From contig NZ_JARXHX010000025.1 in assembly GCF_031127835.1 (NCBI RefSeq), positions 1 through 52,970 of the forward strand: a stretch of 52,970 nt of DNA, written 5' to 3'. How positions within the stretch are numbered: the stretch's first letter is position 1; each line of letters begins with the position of its first letter. The DNA comes from Pelagicoccus sp. SDUM812002 (lineage in GTDB: Bacteria > Verrucomicrobiota > Verrucomicrobiia > Opitutales > Opitutaceae). Below are positions 51,751 to 52,970 of the stretch, in pieces. The notes under the pieces were generated by a model. That model was not told the origin of the DNA and searched no databases. It worked only from the letters and a program-made list of their open reading frames with translations. The translations under genes were made by a program, and so were the position numbers.

Positions 51751-52362
51751 TTAGACCGCCGCAGCTTTCTTGCGCTTGCGGGCGAAGTACATGCTGGCAA
51801 ACAGAGCTGGAATCACCGCCGCCAGGACCGCTGGCTCAGGAACGGCCGAAACCGTTCCGAAGATCGTAACATTGTCCAAAGACAATTTGTTGTCCTTTCC
51901 ACCTGCGACACCAGTAAGGCTGAAAACCGTAGACTCGCCGGCTGTAAGAGGGGTATCGAAATTGTAATCGAATAGACTAGAAGACGTGCCCAAGATACCA
52001 CCGTCAGTATCAGTAAGAGGTGATGATCCACCTAGTGTCCAAGAGAAGCTGAAACTGCCTTGGCTCACATTCTCACTAGCATTGAAAGAAACGCCCGTCA
52101 GGTCGACTTGGTAACCCTCTGCCAAATTAAATGAGAAAGATGTTGTCGAAGAACCGTTTTTCGGCACGTCGAAGGATAGTGCACCACCTCCAATTATCCC
52201 GTTTGACCATGATGAGATCGCTTCAATTGCATCGACCTTCGACGAAACGCCGGGTCCGCTGAAATCAAAGACGAAAAGAGGCGAATCCGCCTGAGCGTGG
52301 CAAAGGCTCCCTACCAAGGGGGCAGCAAAAGCTGCGAGGAGAGCAATAAATTTCTGTTTCAT
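51751..52362 (-). CDS. PEP-CTERM sorting-signal protein
   Basis: A 203-residue exported protein starting at ATG 52362 (MKQKFIALLAAFAAPLVG, signal peptide ending in HAQA). A Ser/Gly-rich beta-sandwich domain with FDFSGPGVSSKVDA follows, and it ends with the tripartite PEP-CTERM tail: VPEPAVLAAVIPALFA, a hydrophobic helix, then ARKRKKAAAV. The tail is the recognition signal of exosortases, which remove it on the outer face of the inner membrane before surface release. The exosortase gene is about 6 kb away in the convergent operon, an obvious match. A longer frame to 52482 starts without a signal peptide and is unlikely. The body is small and unlike a known enzyme; it could be a matrix or structural protein. 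Confidence 0.9.
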   Translation of the reverse strand: MKQKFIALLAAFAAPLVGSLCHAQADSPLFVFDFSGPGVSSKVDAIEAISSWSNGIIGGGALSFDVPKNGSSTTSFSFNLAEGYQVDLTGVSFNASENVSQGSFSFSWTLGGSSPLTDTDGGILGTSSSLFDYNFDTPLTAGESTVFSLTGVAGGKDNKLSLDNVTIFGTVSAVPEPAVLAAVIPALFASMYFARKRKKAAAV

Positions 52363-52482
52363 GTGTATACTGAGTCTGATAACTTTCTTGGAAATACGAG
52401 AGAACGAAAGGTCGTCGGATTTAGATCGGGTGGGCAGGCTACTGCTTAGATAAAGGATATTGGGAAACGAGATTAGACCCAT

Positions 52483-52808
52483 GTCACTCGATTGGAGTGG
52501 ATAAATTGCAAGGCGACGAATTTAATAGGCTGTAAAATTAACGGATAACTTCACTCCAACTTGTAAAGAAAAGGTTAATCTAATGCTCACTAAGTAAGTA
52601 ATCACCCATCACTCAGCGAGTTTTTATAGCACAAATCAGGGATTCCCTGAGAGATTCGCGAAGCATTCCCCATTTCTACAAAACCTTATGAATGGAGGCT
52701 TAAGCTGCATCACACAGATTCGGCAGACTGGGACGAACGGAAGATCCAATATACCTGAAGTACTCGAGCTCCCAGCCCTCGCGCTGATCTGAAATGAGCT
52801 GAGCCAGC
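52483..52808. other. AT-rich upstream region of the PEP-CTERM gene
   Basis: About 326 bp between the PEP-CTERM gene region and the terminator of the next gene. It should contain the promoter of the PEP-CTERM gene on the minus strand, but no convincing -35/-10 or -24/-12 elements were found. No gene is supported here. Confidence 0.4.
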
Positions 52809-52842
52809 AAAAAGCCCCGATGCTTTGAAGCTCCGGGGCTTT
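52809..52842 (-). terminator. Rho-independent terminator of the right-edge gene
   Basis: AAAGCCCCG (52811-52819) pairs with CGGGGCTTT (52834-52842) across a 14-base loop. On the minus strand the stem is followed by TTTTTGC, so it ends transcription of the gene whose stop codon is at 52877. Confidence 0.85.
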
Positions 52843-52876
52843 GAATGACTAACGTAGTAAAGAAGGAGCTTTAGCC

Positions 52877-52970
52877 CTAGTACTCTCCAAAGACCTCCAC
52901 CTCGACGTAGTGGTTCATCTCGTTGCTGGTGTTGCCGTCGGAGTACAGGCGCACGTAGCGGGCCTTGGTT
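52877..52970 (-). CDS. F5/8 type C (discoidin)-like domain protein, C-terminal fragment
   Basis: Only the last 30 complete codons are in the window. They read TKARYVRLYSDGNTSNEMNH followed by YVEVEVFGEY and a TAG stop, the characteristic final strands of an F5/8 type C (galactose-binding-like) domain. The gene continues beyond the right edge. It is probably another secreted carbohydrate-binding protein, consistent with the locus theme. The minus-strand stop is followed 35 bp later by an intrinsic terminator. Confidence 0.75.
   Translation of the reverse strand, partial: TKARYVRLYSDGNTSNEMNHYVEVEVFGEY

Overview
The window reads as one large cell-surface polysaccharide locus of a Gram-negative bacterium. 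It carries an outer-membrane beta-barrel, a polysaccharide export (OPX/Wza-type) protein, a Wzc-type tyrosine autokinase, an exosortase with a fused EpsI-like domain, a PEP-CTERM target protein, and secreted FN3/malectin proteins. Together with weak Shine-Dalgarno signals, these suggest a marine Verrucomicrobiota member (Opitutales/Puniceicoccales-like). No rRNA or housekeeping gene is present to prove this, so the assignment is inference.

Layout. (1) Positions 1-197, 14011-14811 and 15692-15945 hold a family of ~157-218 bp, two-hairpin intergenic repeats. The left copy is inverted relative to the others, and a VapBC-type toxin-antitoxin pair sits between the middle and right blocks. (2) Positions 367-13482, minus strand, form the first biosynthesis module: a polyprenyl-phosphate sugar phosphotransferase (initiating enzyme), a sulfotransferase, GT4 and GT2 glycosyltransferases, a Wzx-like flippase, an O-antigen-ligase/polymerase-like protein, two hexapeptide acyltransferases (one frameshifted) and a PslG-like secreted glycoside hydrolase. 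The core (about 1456-12070) is visibly AT-richer and strand-skewed compared with its flanks, like an exchanged serotype cassette. (3) Positions 15978-28156, minus strand, form the second module: two GT4 enzymes, a secreted lyase-like protein with FN3 and malectin domains, a second polymerase/ligase, a GT8, a second flippase, a WecG/TagA/CpsF enzyme and a GT2. It has no initiating transferase of its own in the window. (4) Positions 28516-36303, minus strand, encode a 2595-residue secreted protein with a sorbosone-dehydrogenase-like propeller, calcium-binding thrombospondin type 3 repeats and alternating FN3/malectin domains that have amplified recently.

(5) Positions 37185-51453, plus strand, hold the export and assembly machinery: beta-barrel, short OPX protein, tyrosine autokinase, then membrane-anchored TPR protein A1, exosortase, TPR protein B1, TPR protein A2 and TPR protein B2. 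A1/A2 and B1/B2 are paralogous pairs, so a two-protein TPR module has been duplicated around an exosortase. (6) Positions 51751-52362, minus strand, encode a PEP-CTERM protein followed by a clear terminator. The right edge holds the last codons of an F5/8 type C (discoidin)-like protein with its own terminator.

Working model (inference). Sugars are assembled on undecaprenyl phosphate by the minus-strand modules, flipped and polymerised by one of two Wzx/Wzy-like pairs, and exported through the shared Wzc-like kinase, OPX protein and beta-barrel. The exosortase processes PEP-CTERM proteins destined for the same matrix, and the duplicated TPR proteins are candidate periplasmic scaffolds linking the two. 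The least explained and most interesting parts are the A-Xrt-B-A-B TPR/exosortase array, the Gly-Tyr-rich cytoplasmic tail on TPR protein A1 next to a tyrosine kinase, and the two-hairpin repeat family bracketing the cassettes.
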